Counted from the first letter of the stretch, positions 30,563 to 40,967 are shown. The stretch: DNA of 64,000 nt from Pseudoglutamicibacter cumminsii (GCF_016907775.1 NZ_JAFBCO010000001.1:434001-498000); one strand, 5' to 3'. The notes: generated by a model not told the origin, from the sequence alone. Translations and numbers: made by a program.

Positions 30563-31921
30563 TTACTTCTTCACCGAGGACTTCCCCGGGTTCTTCCCCG
30601 AGGGGCTCGCAGTGTTGCGCACGGGAGGCACAACACGTTCTAGCGCATGAACTACTCTATCGACCAAAGCCGGCGACGTGCGGTCAGACAAGTTACCCAT
30701 CGCCCGTACAACCACACGCATCAACGCATTCGAGGTCATACCCAAACGCACAGCGGTACGCATGATCTTCGGGTTGCCGACCATGTGAGCGAACACCTTG
30801 CCCGCACCGTAATGTGCGCCGAAATGCTGCTGAATCAGCTCCGGATACCGGGCAAGACCCGCATCGAACGCCGCACGCACCTGCGCCGCCGTTCCGCCAC
30901 GGTACCGGGCAGCAATAACCGCGTTATCGATCACATCTGCTGCGATACGTGCCGACTCCATCGCCGCGTCAATGCCTTCGCCGTTGAACGGGGAAACCAA
31001 GCCAGCCGCGTCCCCTAGCAGCAACGCGCCGGGAACCGAATGCGGGGTGCGGTTGAACGCCATCGGGAGCGCGGCGCCACGCACCACGCCCACCTGATTC
31101 TCCGGGACGAAACCGCGGTTAGGGTCATAGTCCTGCATGACCTTGACCCACTCGGTCAACGTTGAACGCAGGTCGATCTTGCGGAAATCCTTCGCCGTAT
31201 CCAAGATGCCTAAGCCGACGTTCGCGGTCCCATCACCCACGCCGAAGACCCAGCCGTAACCCGGCATCAAGTCACCGTTGCGGTCCGGGAGCTGAAGCCA
31301 CGTCTCCATCCACGGGGAATACGACATCGGCGAGGTGTAATACACGCGCTGCGCCACGCCCATCGGGCGGTCAGCACGCGGAAGGATCCCCAATGACTTC
31401 GCGACAGGAGAGGAATTGCCGTCCGCCGCCAGCACGAGGTCCGCGGCGATCTCGAACGGTTCGCCATCGCGCTTGCCTTCATGCGTGGTCCGCTGAACCT
31501 TGACGCCAACAACCCGGCCCGCGGCATCCTGAACAGCGCCGCGCACCGTGTGGCCTTCCAGGACCTCAGCGCCAGTCTCGGCCGCCATGCGAGCCAGTTG
31601 CGCATCGAAATCAGCGCGCGTACGCGTCAAACCATAAGACGGGATGTCGGAGCTGAACCCCTCGAATGAAACCGTCGATGCGCGACCACCAGCCACAAAA
31701 CGCAAGCCGCGCGTACGCTGCCAGCCATCGGCCTCATCGTGAGCCATGCCGAGGTAATTCATCTCGCGCACAGCACGCGGGGTCAGGCCGTCACCGCACA
31801 CCTTCTCACGCGGATACCGCGTCTTCTCCACAACCGTGACGCGATACCCGGCCCGCGCCAGATAGGTCGCGGCAGTCGCACCTGCCGGGCCACCACCGGC
31901 AATCACAACATGAAGGGTCAT
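30563..31921 (-). CDS. menJ: Geranylgeranyl-reductase family flavoprotein, MenJ-like
   Basis: The 452-residue FAD protein begins with [18 protein letters not shown] and has the family [10 protein letters not shown] block and [19 protein letters not shown]. In mycobacteria MenJ saturates one isoprene unit of menaquinone, and its gene lies between menG and a prenyl synthase gene, exactly as here. Its ATG overlaps the menG stop (ATGA at 31918-31921). The alternative is a reductase for another isoprenoid, but the operon context favours menaquinone. Confidence 0.85.
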   Translation of the reverse strand: MTLHVVIAGGGPAGATAATYLARAGYRVTVVEKTRYPREKVCGDGLTPRAVREMNYLGMAHDEADGWQRTRGLRFVAGGRASTVSFEGFSSDIPSYGLTRTRADFDAQLARMAAETGAEVLEGHTVRGAVQDAAGRVVGVKVQRTTHEGKRDGEPFEIAADLVLAADGNSSPVAKSLGILPRADRPMGVAQRVYYTSPMSYSPWMETWLQLPDRNGDLMPGYGWVFGVGDGTANVGLGILDTAKDFRKIDLRSTLTEWVKVMQDYDPNRGFVPENQVGVVRGAALPMAFNRTPHSVPGALLLGDAAGLVSPFNGEGIDAAMESARIAADVIDNAVIAARYRGGTAAQVRAAFDAGLARYPELIQQHFGAHYGAGKVFAHMVGNPKIMRTAVRLGMTSNALMRVVVRAMGNLSDRTSPALVDRVVHALERVVPPVRNTASPSGKNPGKSSVKK

Positions 31922-32622
31922 GAATCTGCAGCAGCCTTAAACCCGCGGTGGATCGCAACAATGCCGCCCGTCATGTTGCGGTACTGAACGTTCTGCCAGC
32001 CGGCGTCCTGAATCCAGTGGGCGAACTCGTCCTGGGCAGGCCAATCGCGGATCGACTCCGCCAAATACTGGTACGCCTCAGCGTTCGAGGAAACCTTGGA
32101 CGCAACCCACGGCAGCGCCTTCATGAGGTATTCCTTGTACACCACACGGAACGGGGCGAACGTCGGGTCAGAGAACTCCGCGATCACGAGGCGGCCACCC
32201 GGCTTGGTCACGCGGAGCATTTCGCGTAGCGCCTTGTGTGGGTCGTGGATGTTGCGGATGCCGTACGAGATCGTGACGACGTCGAACGTGTTGTCCTCAA
32301 ACGGGAGGTTCATCGCGTCAGCCTGAACAAAATTGATGTCCGGGCGGCGGCGACGACCCACCGCGAGCATGCCTTCCGAGAAGTCCGAGGCCACAACATC
32401 GATCCCGGCGTCCGCGTACGGCTCCGAGCTCGTGCCGGTGCCAGCCGCGAGGTCGAGGAGCTTCTCACCCTGCTTCGCATCCACGGCGCGCACCACCACG
32501 CGGCGCCAGTACGGGGTCAAACCGAACGTGAGGACGTCATTCGTGAGGTCGTAGCGTTCAGCCACGCCATCAAACATGCGGGCGACGTCATCCGGATTCT
32601 TCTGCAGAGTAGCTCTCATCAC
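31918..32622 (-). CDS. menG: Demethylmenaquinone methyltransferase
   Basis: MenG/UbiE adds a methyl group from S-adenosylmethionine to demethylmenaquinone, the last ring step. The 234-residue product has SAM motif [16 protein letters not shown], the family block [20 protein letters not shown], and [17 protein letters not shown]. The start is GTG at 32622 or ATG at 32619. It heads the operon menG-menJ-prenyl synthase and is divergent from menF, with 139 bp between starts. Confidence 0.95.
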   Translation of the reverse strand: MMRATLQKNPDDVARMFDGVAERYDLTNDVLTFGLTPYWRRVVVRAVDAKQGEKLLDLAAGTGTSSEPYADAGIDVVASDFSEGMLAVGRRRRPDINFVQADAMNLPFEDNTFDVVTISYGIRNIHDPHKALREMLRVTKPGGRLVIAEFSDPTFAPFRVVYKEYLMKALPWVASKVSSNAEAYQYLAESIRDWPAQDEFAHWIQDAGWQNVQYRNMTGGIVAIHRGFKAAADS

Positions 32623-32761
32623 GCTAGCTATTCTCTCTCACTACTCGCACGCAGTCGAAACCATGGCCGTAGCGCGCCGGCAATCTGGCCATCAACGGCG
32701 CCGTGGTCAGCCGCTGTCTGGCAGCTCATAGAGTTGCGCCAGCTAATAGACTGAGGCCGAT

Positions 32762-34258
32762 ATGACTTCTTCCGTGGATTCCCGTGCAGATTCTTTCAGC
32801 GTGCCGCAGCTGTCTCGTCTGCGCGTCGTGACTCGCGCTCGCGGCATGCATCCGGCGATGGCCGCCCCGGCACCCCTCGCCGATGTTGCTGGCCCGTGGG
32901 ATCACGTGTGGGCTCGCGGTGAAACGTCGATGGTCGGCTCAGGGGAGGTTCTGCGCTTGAATGCCCGCGGTGATGACCGGATCGATGCGTTGGCTTCCGC
33001 ATGGCGCGAGCTGTGTTCAGTAGCAACGGTGGACGATGCGGTTGTTGCCTCCGGTACGGGGCTCACGGCGTTTTCTTCGGTTGCTTTTTCGCGGGCTTCG
33101 GGCCGTGACTCGGTACTGATTGTTCCGAAGGTTGTGTGGGGCCGCAACGGCGATCTCTCGTGGATCACGGTGATCCTCGCGCCAGAGGATGCTGAGGAGC
33201 TGGGGTCGGAGCCGAGCCTCGAGGATCTTGAAGCGTACGCCTCGCGCGTACGCGGCGAGGCTGGCGAGGCTGATTCCGGCGAGGTATCTGGCGGCGCGGC
33301 TGGCGAGGAGGCAGATGGAGCCGGCGCCCGCATCGTCGATCATGCGCACACGAGCGAAGCCCGCTTCCAAGACGGGGTCCGTAGCGCCATCGAACGCATC
33401 CGTTCTGGCGAGCTAGCGAAAGCGGTGCTGTCCCGCGACGTCACCGTAGACGTTCCTGGGGGCGTGCGCGTGGTGCCAACGCTTCACGCGCTCGCGGCCC
33501 GCTACACGGACTGCTGGGTGTACTCGGTGGACGGAATTATCGGCGCGACCCCGGAAATGCTGATCGAAGCGCACGACGGCATCGCGCGCGCCCGCGTGCT
33601 CGCCGGGACGCTCGACCGCGCCAATCACGGCGAAGACGGCGCATTCGAACTCGCAAACGACCAGAAACAGCTTGAAGAGCACCAGTACGCGATCGATTCG
33701 CTCGTCGAAGAGCTTGAGCCGTTCGTGACCGAGCTGCACTCCCCCGCCGCACCGTTCGTGCTGACCCTACCGAACGTGTGGCACCTCGCATCCGATGTGC
33801 GGGCTCGCATCGGCTCAGCCGAGGCCGGACCGTACAGCGTGCTCGATTTGTTGCGCGCCGTGCACCCGACCGCCGCGGTGTGCGGGACGCCGCGTCTGCT
33901 GGCGGGACGCATCATCCGAGACATCGAACGGATCGACCGTGGAGCCTACGCCGGCCCTGTTGGGTGGGTCGATGCTCGCGGCAACGGCGAATTCGGCATC
34001 GCCCTGCGGTGCGGGGTCCTAGAAGGCTACGGCCCCGAGTCGCCGACAGCCGCTCACGTTGGGAACAACACGTTCCCGACCGAGGTCACGCTCAGCCCCT
34101 GTGGCGATGAGGCCAAGCGAGTCCCCGAACGGATCCGGTTATGGGCAGGGTGCGGGATCGTCGCAGATTCCGAGCCCGCTGCTGAGCTGCAAGAAACATG
34201 GGCGAAGATGCGCCCGATGCTCCAAGCACTCGGCGTTCCGGCGCCAGCCAAGAACTAG
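32762..34258 (+). CDS. menF: Isochorismate synthase
   Basis: MenF isomerises chorismate to isochorismate, the first menaquinone step. The 498-residue protein has the chorismate-binding core: GELAKAVLSRDVTVDV, GIIGATPEMLIEAHDG, HPTAAVCGTPRLLAGRII and RGAYAGPVGWVDARGNGEF. An Ala/Gly/Glu-rich insertion (about residues 160-190) interrupts the N-terminal half. A TAGACT -10 box at 32747-32752 ends ten bases before the ATG, so the mRNA may be leaderless. Its 3' end faces menD with only 13 bp between the stop codons. Confidence 0.92.
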   Translation: MTSSVDSRADSFSVPQLSRLRVVTRARGMHPAMAAPAPLADVAGPWDHVWARGETSMVGSGEVLRLNARGDDRIDALASAWRELCSVATVDDAVVASGTGLTAFSSVAFSRASGRDSVLIVPKVVWGRNGDLSWITVILAPEDAEELGSEPSLEDLEAYASRVRGEAGEADSGEVSGGAAGEEADGAGARIVDHAHTSEARFQDGVRSAIERIRSGELAKAVLSRDVTVDVPGGVRVVPTLHALAARYTDCWVYSVDGIIGATPEMLIEAHDGIARARVLAGTLDRANHGEDGAFELANDQKQLEEHQYAIDSLVEELEPFVTELHSPAAPFVLTLPNVWHLASDVRARIGSAEAGPYSVLDLLRAVHPTAAVCGTPRLLAGRIIRDIERIDRGAYAGPVGWVDARGNGEFGIALRCGVLEGYGPESPTAAHVGNNTFPTEVTLSPCGDEAKRVPERIRLWAGCGIVADSEPAAELQETWAKMRPMLQALGVPAPAKN

Positions 34259-34271
34259 GCCAGCTCAGCAA

Positions 34272-36074
34272 CTAACCCAGCTCAGCGAGCGCTTCCGTGG
34301 CGGCTGCGGCGAGCGCACGATGCAGTTCACGTGGCTTCTCACGCTCCGTGTCCACGACCAAGAGCCGGCACCCCTTCGCGGTGCGGCCGGCGTCGAGCCA
34401 TTCCCGCACTCCCTCATGTGAACTGACCCGTTGCGCATCCCAGCCATACGCGCGAGCCAACTCAACCACGTCAAGACCGTGTGGCACGCGGAAGAAGCGA
34501 TCCACCGCCTCCTTATAACCGCCCCGCGCCGCCACAGTGCCATGCTCGAGCGTCGAGAAAATGGTGCCTCCGCCGTCGTCGGCAACCACAACATCGAGCT
34601 GCGGAACCGCTTCAAGCGAAGGCACGAGCATCCCTGGAGCCCCGTACAGGAACGTGACATCGCCCATGAACGCGAGCGTCCGGCGCCGCTCGGCGAGCGC
34701 GATCCCAGCGGCCGTGGAAATGGTGCCATCGATGCCGGCGAGACCACGGTTCGCATACACGCGAGGGCCGCGGCCACGGCGCGGGGTTGCGGCGATGTCC
34801 ATGTCGCGCACCGGGCGCGATGACCCGATCACGGCAGGCCCGTACAAGCCGGCCCACACATCGGCGGCAAGAGAAGGCCCCGTGAGTCGGCCCGTGACCT
34901 GCTCCCGCTCCGCGACCACCATGTTCACGGCAGCGACGACGCGGTCATCGGCTTCGCGCCACGCTTCAACCCATCCCTCAGGACCGACCCCTGCGAACTC
35001 AGCGGCCTCAGCGAAGCTACGCACCGGGGCCTCGCGCCGCTTGGACAGCTCACACCACGCGAGCGGTCCAGGCGCATAGCCGGCCGACGGGATGTCTTCG
35101 CGCGCAAGCAAAGCGTTGATAGGCCGCGACAAGGTCGGCCGGCCGAACAATACGACCGCCTCAATCTGGTCCGCGAACGCCGCGAGCGTGAACTGATACG
35201 CCGTCAACGCGTTCTCGCCCTGGCGGGCATTCGAAGACGGCTCCGCGAGCAACGGCAAATCCAGAGCGTCCGCGAAATGCGCGGCCTCCTCGCCGGCATC
35301 GTGGCCAGCGATGACAACGGTACGGCGTTGGTTATGCGTGCGGCGTTGGTGATCGCCCTCTCCTGCGGCCGCGCCCTCTCCTGCCACGGCGCGTAGCGTC
35401 TCGCGCGAAAGGGCACGCGGAACCGGAACCGTTGCGGCGAGCGCGTCCATCTCCAGAAGCTCGACATCGCTCAGTTCTGGGTGCCGGCGCTCGGAGACGT
35501 CCGCAGGCCCCTCTTCGCCCGTGATCATCGCGTCGCTGGACGGATACAGCGGATCCTCGAAAGCACAGTTGATATGCACCGGACCCGGCGCGTGCTGCTT
35601 ATTGCCGAGCCCCGCAACCAACGCCTCAGCGACCAGCCCAGTCGGGTCCTCACCAGCAGGAACATGCACGCTCACACGCGTGTGCTCCGCAAAAATTCCC
35701 GCCTGCTGCGTAGTCTGCGAAGCACCCGTGCCGTGCAATCGTTCGGGCCTATCCGCCGTCAACAACACGAGCTTGACGCCCGCGTGCGCGGCCTCCATCA
35801 ACGCCGGAAACAGATTCGCAACAGCGGAACCGGACGTCGTGACCACAGCAACCGGCGCATCGGACGCCATGGCCAGCCCCAGCGCCAAGAACCCGGCCTC
35901 ACGCTCATCGAGCCGCGCATGAACCGACAACACACTGTCACGCTCAGCCTCGGCGAGCGCATACGCCAACGGCGCCGAACGCGAACCGGGCGCAACCACC
36001 ACATGCTGCATCCCAGCGGAGACACACCCCTGAACAATCAGACGCGCGGACTCAACAGCAGACAAAGAAGGCAT
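34272..36074 (-). CDS. menD: SEPHCHC synthase (MenD)
   Basis: MenD is a thiamine-diphosphate enzyme that adds 2-oxoglutarate to isochorismate. The 600-residue product shows the N-terminal block QHVVVAPGSRSAPLAYAL, the AGFLALGLAM segment with the conserved glutamate in LDEREAGFLALG, HVNCAFEDPLYP-type (HINCAFEDPLYP) motif, NRGLAGIDGTISTAAGIAL, and GDVTFLYGAPGM with the cofactor-binding region VVADDGGGTIFSTLE. A TAGACT -10 box (36081-36086) precedes the ATG by six bases. Convergent with menF. Confidence 0.95.
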   Translation of the reverse strand: MPSLSAVESARLIVQGCVSAGMQHVVVAPGSRSAPLAYALAEAERDSVLSVHARLDEREAGFLALGLAMASDAPVAVVTTSGSAVANLFPALMEAAHAGVKLVLLTADRPERLHGTGASQTTQQAGIFAEHTRVSVHVPAGEDPTGLVAEALVAGLGNKQHAPGPVHINCAFEDPLYPSSDAMITGEEGPADVSERRHPELSDVELLEMDALAATVPVPRALSRETLRAVAGEGAAAGEGDHQRRTHNQRRTVVIAGHDAGEEAAHFADALDLPLLAEPSSNARQGENALTAYQFTLAAFADQIEAVVLFGRPTLSRPINALLAREDIPSAGYAPGPLAWCELSKRREAPVRSFAEAAEFAGVGPEGWVEAWREADDRVVAAVNMVVAEREQVTGRLTGPSLAADVWAGLYGPAVIGSSRPVRDMDIAATPRRGRGPRVYANRGLAGIDGTISTAAGIALAERRRTLAFMGDVTFLYGAPGMLVPSLEAVPQLDVVVADDGGGTIFSTLEHGTVAARGGYKEAVDRFFRVPHGLDVVELARAYGWDAQRVSSHEGVREWLDAGRTAKGCRLLVVDTEREKPRELHRALAAAATEALAELG

Positions 36075-36174
36075 GGCACCAGTCTATGAGTGAGAGCCGA
36101 CTCCCGGCCTCGGCGTCGGCAACGCATCCATGACCTTGAACAGCATCGCCGCATTCGGGACCGGAGCAGGCCAA

Positions 36175-37218
36175 TCAACCCAACAATTCGGCATAACACG
36201 CCTCCAAACGGTCCATCCACCACGCACGCCGACCAGCATCAACAGCTAAGGCCTCAAGTTTCCCACGCTCCGGAACCACCGCACCCACCGGCAAAACACC
36301 AGCCTGCGGTTTCAGACCAGGCGCAACCACATCGTCAGCAAAAAGGGCACCCGTACCCAGCCCGCACGCATACTTCAGCTCCGGCAACGCCGCCGCCAAC
36401 GCGACCCCGCCAGCCAACCCCACCGAGGAATCCAAAGCTGACGACACCACCGCATCCAAACCAGCCTGCTCCACAATCTGCAGCGCGGCGCGCACACCAC
36501 CCAACGGCTGAACCTTGACGATAATCACCTCAGCCGCACCCATCCGCGCAACCTTCAACGGGTCATCAGACTTCCGCACCGCCTCATCAGCCGCCAACCG
36601 CACGCCCACGCCGCGGGCATCCAACGCCTCACGCAACCGAGCCAGCCCCTCGATCCCGGCAACAGGCTGCTCCGCATACTCAAGATCAAACTCAGCAAGC
36701 CGGCTCAACGCATCCACAGCGGTGTCGTGATCCCAGCCCTCATTCGCGTCCACCCGTATGCGAACCCCCGGCAGTTCACGCGCAACCGCGGCAACCCGGG
36801 CAACATCCTCATCAACCGACTGCCCGCGCTCCGCAACTTTGACCTTGACCGTGCCCACGCCGTCGTACCGCGCCAGCACCTCCGGGATCCGCTCCGCCGC
36901 AACCGCAGGGACCGTACCGTTGACCGACACCGCATCGCGCACCGGCTCAGGCCAGCCACGCCACGCTGCCTCGACCCCGGCCGCAAGCCAACGCGACGCC
37001 TCCGCAGGCCCATACTCAAGGAACGGCGAAAACTCGCCCCACCCCGTAGGGCCCTCCAACAGCAGAACCTCACGCTCCACAACCCCGCGGAACCGCACAT
37101 TCATCGGCAACCGCACCACCACGGCCGCCTCCTTCAGCTCAGCCAAAGACGGAAACCGAACCGACTCATCCCACAACACGCTCACACCACTCATGCCACT
37201 CGCACCACGCTCAGTCAT
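36175..37218 (-). CDS. menC: o-Succinylbenzoate synthase
   Basis: MenC dehydrates SHCHC to o-succinylbenzoate; it is an enolase-superfamily enzyme. The active-site residues are visible in order: VKVKVAE (base lysine), VRIRVDANEGW (Asp), YAEQPV (Glu), AADEAV (Asp) and IIVKVQPLGG (second Lys). The start is taken at the ATG 37218 (347 residues); the upstream reading to 37317 adds an arginine/proline-rich stretch unlike the family, and an ATG at 37194 is also possible. It lies 100 bp upstream of menD on the same strand. Confidence 0.92.
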   Translation of the reverse strand: MTERGASGMSGVSVLWDESVRFPSLAELKEAAVVVRLPMNVRFRGVVEREVLLLEGPTGWGEFSPFLEYGPAEASRWLAAGVEAAWRGWPEPVRDAVSVNGTVPAVAAERIPEVLARYDGVGTVKVKVAERGQSVDEDVARVAAVARELPGVRIRVDANEGWDHDTAVDALSRLAEFDLEYAEQPVAGIEGLARLREALDARGVGVRLAADEAVRKSDDPLKVARMGAAEVIIVKVQPLGGVRAALQIVEQAGLDAVVSSALDSSVGLAGGVALAAALPELKYACGLGTGALFADDVVAPGLKPQAGVLPVGAVVPERGKLEALAVDAGRRAWWMDRLEACYAELLG

Positions 37219-37372
37219 GAAAAACACGATACCGAGCCGCGGGGAACGAAACCGTTCCGCGGGCCATGTGCGGGGCGGGTGCCGGCGCAGGCGCGGGGCA
37301 TGAGACCTACCCCGCATCCGGCATCCGGCGCGGCTTCAGCTTCTACCCAGCAGAACATGACACTCTAGGAGC

Positions 37373-38290
37373 ATGCCTCACCTCTCAACAGACACCGCGC
37401 CCCTGCGCGTCGTGTCACAACCGAGGCTATGGCCACGAGTCCTCGGCACCACCGTGCTGTCCCTCGGTGTCCTAGCGCTCTTCGCCCTCACCTACTGGGC
37501 TTTCATCAAGACGGTTCGCGGCCAATGGCTCGACGAACGCGCCCTGCTCGGTGCGCGCCGCTTCGTGCAAGACACCCCAGCGCTGCGCAACGAACTCGAG
37601 TGGTTCACCCAGATCCCGGTCGCGATCGGCATCGCGGGGCTCGCGCTGACTATCATCAACGTTTTTGTCCGCCGCTCCGTGCTCGTACCGGCGATCGCCC
37701 TCGGCGCGACCGGGGCCGGGGTTGTGTGCGTCCGCATCCTCAAGGAACTCCTCCTCGAACGCCCCTTCACAGGGGTCTCCGAGGCCTACGTCAACAGCTT
37801 CCCCTCGGGGCACTCGGCTCTCGCGATCGGTGGGATGCTCGCCGCGCTCCTCTCGATGCCTCCGCGGGCACGCACCTGGTTCAGCTTCGTCGGGGCGCTC
37901 GTTGCGGCCATCGGCGGGTCCGTAACCCTCATCATGTCGTGGCACCGCCCCGCTGACGTAGTCGGTTCCTACCTTGTGGTGAGTTTCTTCGCGCTGATCG
38001 CCGCCGGAATCATCGGATGGATTGACGCCGGCCGACGCCCCACCACGTTCCCTGCCGCGCTATGCACCGTGGCCGGATTCGGTCTCGTCGCGATCAGCGC
38101 CGCGGTGATGCTGTTGCCTGAGTTCGTGAACGCGGTTCAGTCCCGTCCGCTCACCGCAACAGCCAACGACGCCGCGGCAGCTGCCAGCGAATGGTTCACT
38201 ATCCTTGCGGTCGGCCTCATCACTGGCACCGCGCTCGCACTGTTCGGCGTCATCGAGCGGCTCGCGGTGCCGTCCCGCAGCAGTCGCTAG
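37373..38290 (+). CDS. PAP2-family membrane phosphatase
   Basis: The 305-residue product has about seven membrane helices and the three PAP2 phosphatase motifs: KELLLERPF (C1), SFPSGHSALAIGG (C2) and SWHRPADVVGS (C3). Such enzymes dephosphorylate lipid phosphates, including undecaprenyl diphosphate. The AGGAGC sequence is just upstream of the ATG. It stands alone and is followed by a perfect hairpin terminator. The substrate is unknown. Confidence 0.88.
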   Translation: MPHLSTDTAPLRVVSQPRLWPRVLGTTVLSLGVLALFALTYWAFIKTVRGQWLDERALLGARRFVQDTPALRNELEWFTQIPVAIGIAGLALTIINVFVRRSVLVPAIALGATGAGVVCVRILKELLLERPFTGVSEAYVNSFPSGHSALAIGGMLAALLSMPPRARTWFSFVGALVAAIGGSVTLIMSWHRPADVVGSYLVVSFFALIAAGIIGWIDAGRRPTTFPAALCTVAGFGLVAISAAVMLLPEFVNAVQSRPLTATANDAAAAASEWFTILAVGLITGTALALFGVIERLAVPSRSSR

Positions 38291-38332
38291 ACGCGGCCCA
38301 ACATTCCTCACACCACGCGTTTCGACGCACAC

Positions 38333-38373
38333 GACTGCGGGCCCTGACACAATCCGTGTCAGGGCCCGCAGTC
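38333..38373. terminator. Bidirectional terminator, PAP2 gene / bkd operon
   Basis: A perfect 18-bp stem (38333-38350 with 38356-38373) and loop AATCC lie between convergent genes. Confidence 0.85.
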
Positions 38374-38418
38374 TATTCAATGCAGCAGTCTTCAACGATG
38401 CTCGCGCATCGCTAGCGG

Positions 38419-39849
38419 CTACAGGCTCGCGAGAGCCTCCGCCGGGTTCTCGATCGCGTCAGCGACGTAACGCAGGAACTCGCTCGCGGCACCGCCGTCG
38501 CACACGCGGTGGTCGAAGGCCAGCGTCAACTCCATGATCGAGCGAACCACGATCTCGCCGTCGACAACCCACGGGCGTTCCTTGATGCGGCCCAAGCCCA
38601 TGATCGCAACCTGCGGGTGGTTGATGATCGCAGCCGAACCGTCAACGTTGAACACGCCATAGTTGTTCAGGGTGAACGTGCCGCGCATCAACTCGTTCGG
38701 GGTGCACTTGCCGTCACGAGCGGTCTTGACCAGCTCACCGATCGCAGCATCCAGCTCACGCGCCGAAAGCTTCTGCGCATCAGCGACAGCCGGAACCACG
38801 AGGCCGCGGTCGGTCTGCGCCGCGATACCCAGGTTGACGCCATCGAAACGAACAATCTCCGACGTGCCGTCCTCGAGCTCGTCGATGCGAGCGTTCAGAT
38901 CCGGAACCTGCATCAAGCCAGCCGTCACGAAACGGCCGATCAGCGAAAGCACACCAGGCACGCGGCCTTCCGCGTTCGGCTTGAGCTTCTTACGCCACTC
39001 AAGCAGCTCGGTCGCATCCACATCGACCCACACGGTCGCTTCCGGAATCTCGCGGCGCGAACGCGACATCGTCTCCGCAACAACCTTGCGAACACCCGTC
39101 ATTGGGGTGCGGGACTCAACCGTCAAACCGGTACGAGCATCCAGCTCGCCAGCGCCGGCATCCTGCGATACGGAAGCGGCCTCGTTACCCAGAACAGCAC
39201 CCGAGGTGTGCGGCGCGGACTGTGCGCCGCCATCGATCGCTGCCTGCACATCGGCGCGCATGATCAGGCCCTCAGGGCCAGTTCCCTTGACCGAGCTGAT
39301 GTCGACGCCGTTGTCACGAGCGAGCTTACGAACCAGCGGGTTGATGACGCGCGGAGCAACGTCCTCACCCTGCGGCTGGGACTGCTGAGCAGCTGGTGCG
39401 GTAGCAGCGGCCGATGCGGACTCAGCACCACGGCGGCGGCCACGACGACGACGGCGAGCACCACCTTCGTCTTCGCTCGTTCCGTAACCGATCAGGACGT
39501 TGCCCGAGCCAGTGCCGGCACGCTCTTCCTCGCGGTAGGACTGCGCGCCTTCACGGATAACCTCAGCCTCGGCATCGGCACCGGAACCACCGTCGTCGCC
39601 AGCGGACTCGCCAGCGTCGCCGACGGTGATGAGCGAATCGCCCACGACCATCGTCTCGCCAGGCGCGCCATACAGCTTCAAAACCGTGCCCTCGAACGGC
39701 GACGGAATCTCAACGACAGACTTAGCCGTCTCAACCTCGGCAACGATCTGGTCGATCTCGACCGTGTCGCCTTCAGCGACGTGCCACGCAACCAGATCAG
39801 CCTCGGTCAGGCCTTCCCCGAGGTCCGGGAGAGTAAACGTCTGTGCCAT
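38419..39849 (-). CDS. bkdC: Branched-chain 2-oxoacid dehydrogenase E2 (dihydrolipoyl acyltransferase)
   Basis: The 476-residue E2 carries the acyl group from E1 to CoA. Order of domains: lipoyl domain with Lys43 in VETAKSVVEIPSP, an Arg-rich linker (GARRRRRGRRRGAES), the E1/E3-binding domain (VIRPLVRKLARDNGVDIS; the first residues read NPLVRKLARDNGVDISSVKG), and the catalytic domain with the histidine motif FDHRVCDGG near the C-terminus. Start ATG at 39849 overlaps the E1-beta stop (TAATG) with GGAGG upstream. The arginine-rich linker is unusual for this alanine/proline-type hinge. No E3 (lipoamide dehydrogenase) gene is in the window. A pyruvate-type complex is an alternative. Confidence 0.9.
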   Translation of the reverse strand: MAQTFTLPDLGEGLTEADLVAWHVAEGDTVEIDQIVAEVETAKSVVEIPSPFEGTVLKLYGAPGETMVVGDSLITVGDAGESAGDDGGSGADAEAEVIREGAQSYREEERAGTGSGNVLIGYGTSEDEGGARRRRRGRRRGAESASAAATAPAAQQSQPQGEDVAPRVINPLVRKLARDNGVDISSVKGTGPEGLIMRADVQAAIDGGAQSAPHTSGAVLGNEAASVSQDAGAGELDARTGLTVESRTPMTGVRKVVAETMSRSRREIPEATVWVDVDATELLEWRKKLKPNAEGRVPGVLSLIGRFVTAGLMQVPDLNARIDELEDGTSEIVRFDGVNLGIAAQTDRGLVVPAVADAQKLSARELDAAIGELVKTARDGKCTPNELMRGTFTLNNYGVFNVDGSAAIINHPQVAIMGLGRIKERPWVVDGEIVVRSIMELTLAFDHRVCDGGAASEFLRYVADAIENPAEALASL

Positions 39850-40967
39850 TAGTCCTCCCACGTCATCTCGTCAACAGCATCGAGGATGCGGTCAACACTA
39901 GGCAGCTGGTACTTCTCAAGCATCGGCGACGGGAACGGGATGTCGAAGCCCGTCACGCGCTTGACCGGCGAAGCCAGCGAGAAAAAGTTACGTTCCTGGA
40001 TGCGCGCCACGAGTTCGGACGCGATCGATGCGAAGCCCGGGGTTTCAGCGACCACAAGGGCGCGGCCCGTCTTACGGACGGAAGCATCCACGGTTGCGTC
40101 GTCGTACGGAACGATCGTGCGAACGTCGATGACCTCGAGGTCGAAACCTTCCTCAACAGCAGCCTCAGCGGCCTTGAGAGCGGTCGAAACCGACGCACCA
40201 TACGTCACGATGGTCGCGTCCTTACCCTCACGCAGAACACGTGCGGTACCGCTACGGCGAGCGGCCTTCTTAGCCTCGTACTCCTGCTTGAGGGACTCAA
40301 GGTCAGCCTCCTCGCGGCCAAAGTACAGCTTCTTCGGCTCGAAGAACACCACAGGGTCATCCGAGTCGATCGCTTCACGCAGCATGAGGTAGGCGTCCTC
40401 AACACCCGATGGGATGAAGACCTTCAAACCCGGGGTGTGAGCGTACAACGACTCCGAGGAGTCACAGTGGTGCTCAACACCACCCACACCACCAGCGTGA
40501 GGCACACGGATCACGAGCGGCAAACGGACGTGGCCGCGCGTACGGTTATGCATCTTGGCGATGTGGCTCAGGATCTGCTCAAGCGCCGGGTACGCGAACG
40601 CATCGAACTGCATCTCGATAACCGGACGCATACCGTTCATCGCCATACCGATCGCCATACCAGCGATACCGGACTCAGCGAGCGGCGTATCGAAGCAACG
40701 CTTGTTACCGAAACGCTCCTGCAGGCCATCAGTGATGCGGAAAACGCCACCGAGCTTACCGACGTCCTCACCGAACATCAGAACCGCATCGTCAGCTTCC
40801 ATCGCATCCGCAAGCGCAGTGTTCAGCGCCGCAGCGAACGAGGTAGGGCCAGCTGGGCGAGGCTCTCGGGCAGGCGGCACAGCCGACTCATTCTTACCGC
40901 GCACCGAGTCGGCTACGCCGCCGAACTCCGCCTGCTTTTCCTCAGGGGACATTTGCTTGGGGCTCAC
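39849..40967 (-). CDS. bkdB: 2-Oxoacid dehydrogenase E1, beta subunit
   Basis: The 372-residue subunit forms the alpha2beta2 E1 with its neighbour. It contains SFAAALNTALADAME, LMFGEDVGKLGGVFRITDGL, the GIAGMAIGMAMNGMRPVIEMQF block, and the C-terminal FDIPFPSPMLEKY. Start is GTG at 40967, preceded by GAAGGTGAGG and overlapping the alpha-subunit stop (GTGA). An ATG at 40952 is an alternative. The first 35 residues exceed most homologues. Confidence 0.92.
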   Translation of the reverse strand: MSPKQMSPEEKQAEFGGVADSVRGKNESAVPPAREPRPAGPTSFAAALNTALADAMEADDAVLMFGEDVGKLGGVFRITDGLQERFGNKRCFDTPLAESGIAGMAIGMAMNGMRPVIEMQFDAFAYPALEQILSHIAKMHNRTRGHVRLPLVIRVPHAGGVGGVEHHCDSSESLYAHTPGLKVFIPSGVEDAYLMLREAIDSDDPVVFFEPKKLYFGREEADLESLKQEYEAKKAARRSGTARVLREGKDATIVTYGASVSTALKAAEAAVEEGFDLEVIDVRTIVPYDDATVDASVRKTGRALVVAETPGFASIASELVARIQERNFFSLASPVKRVTGFDIPFPSPMLEKYQLPSVDRILDAVDEMTWED

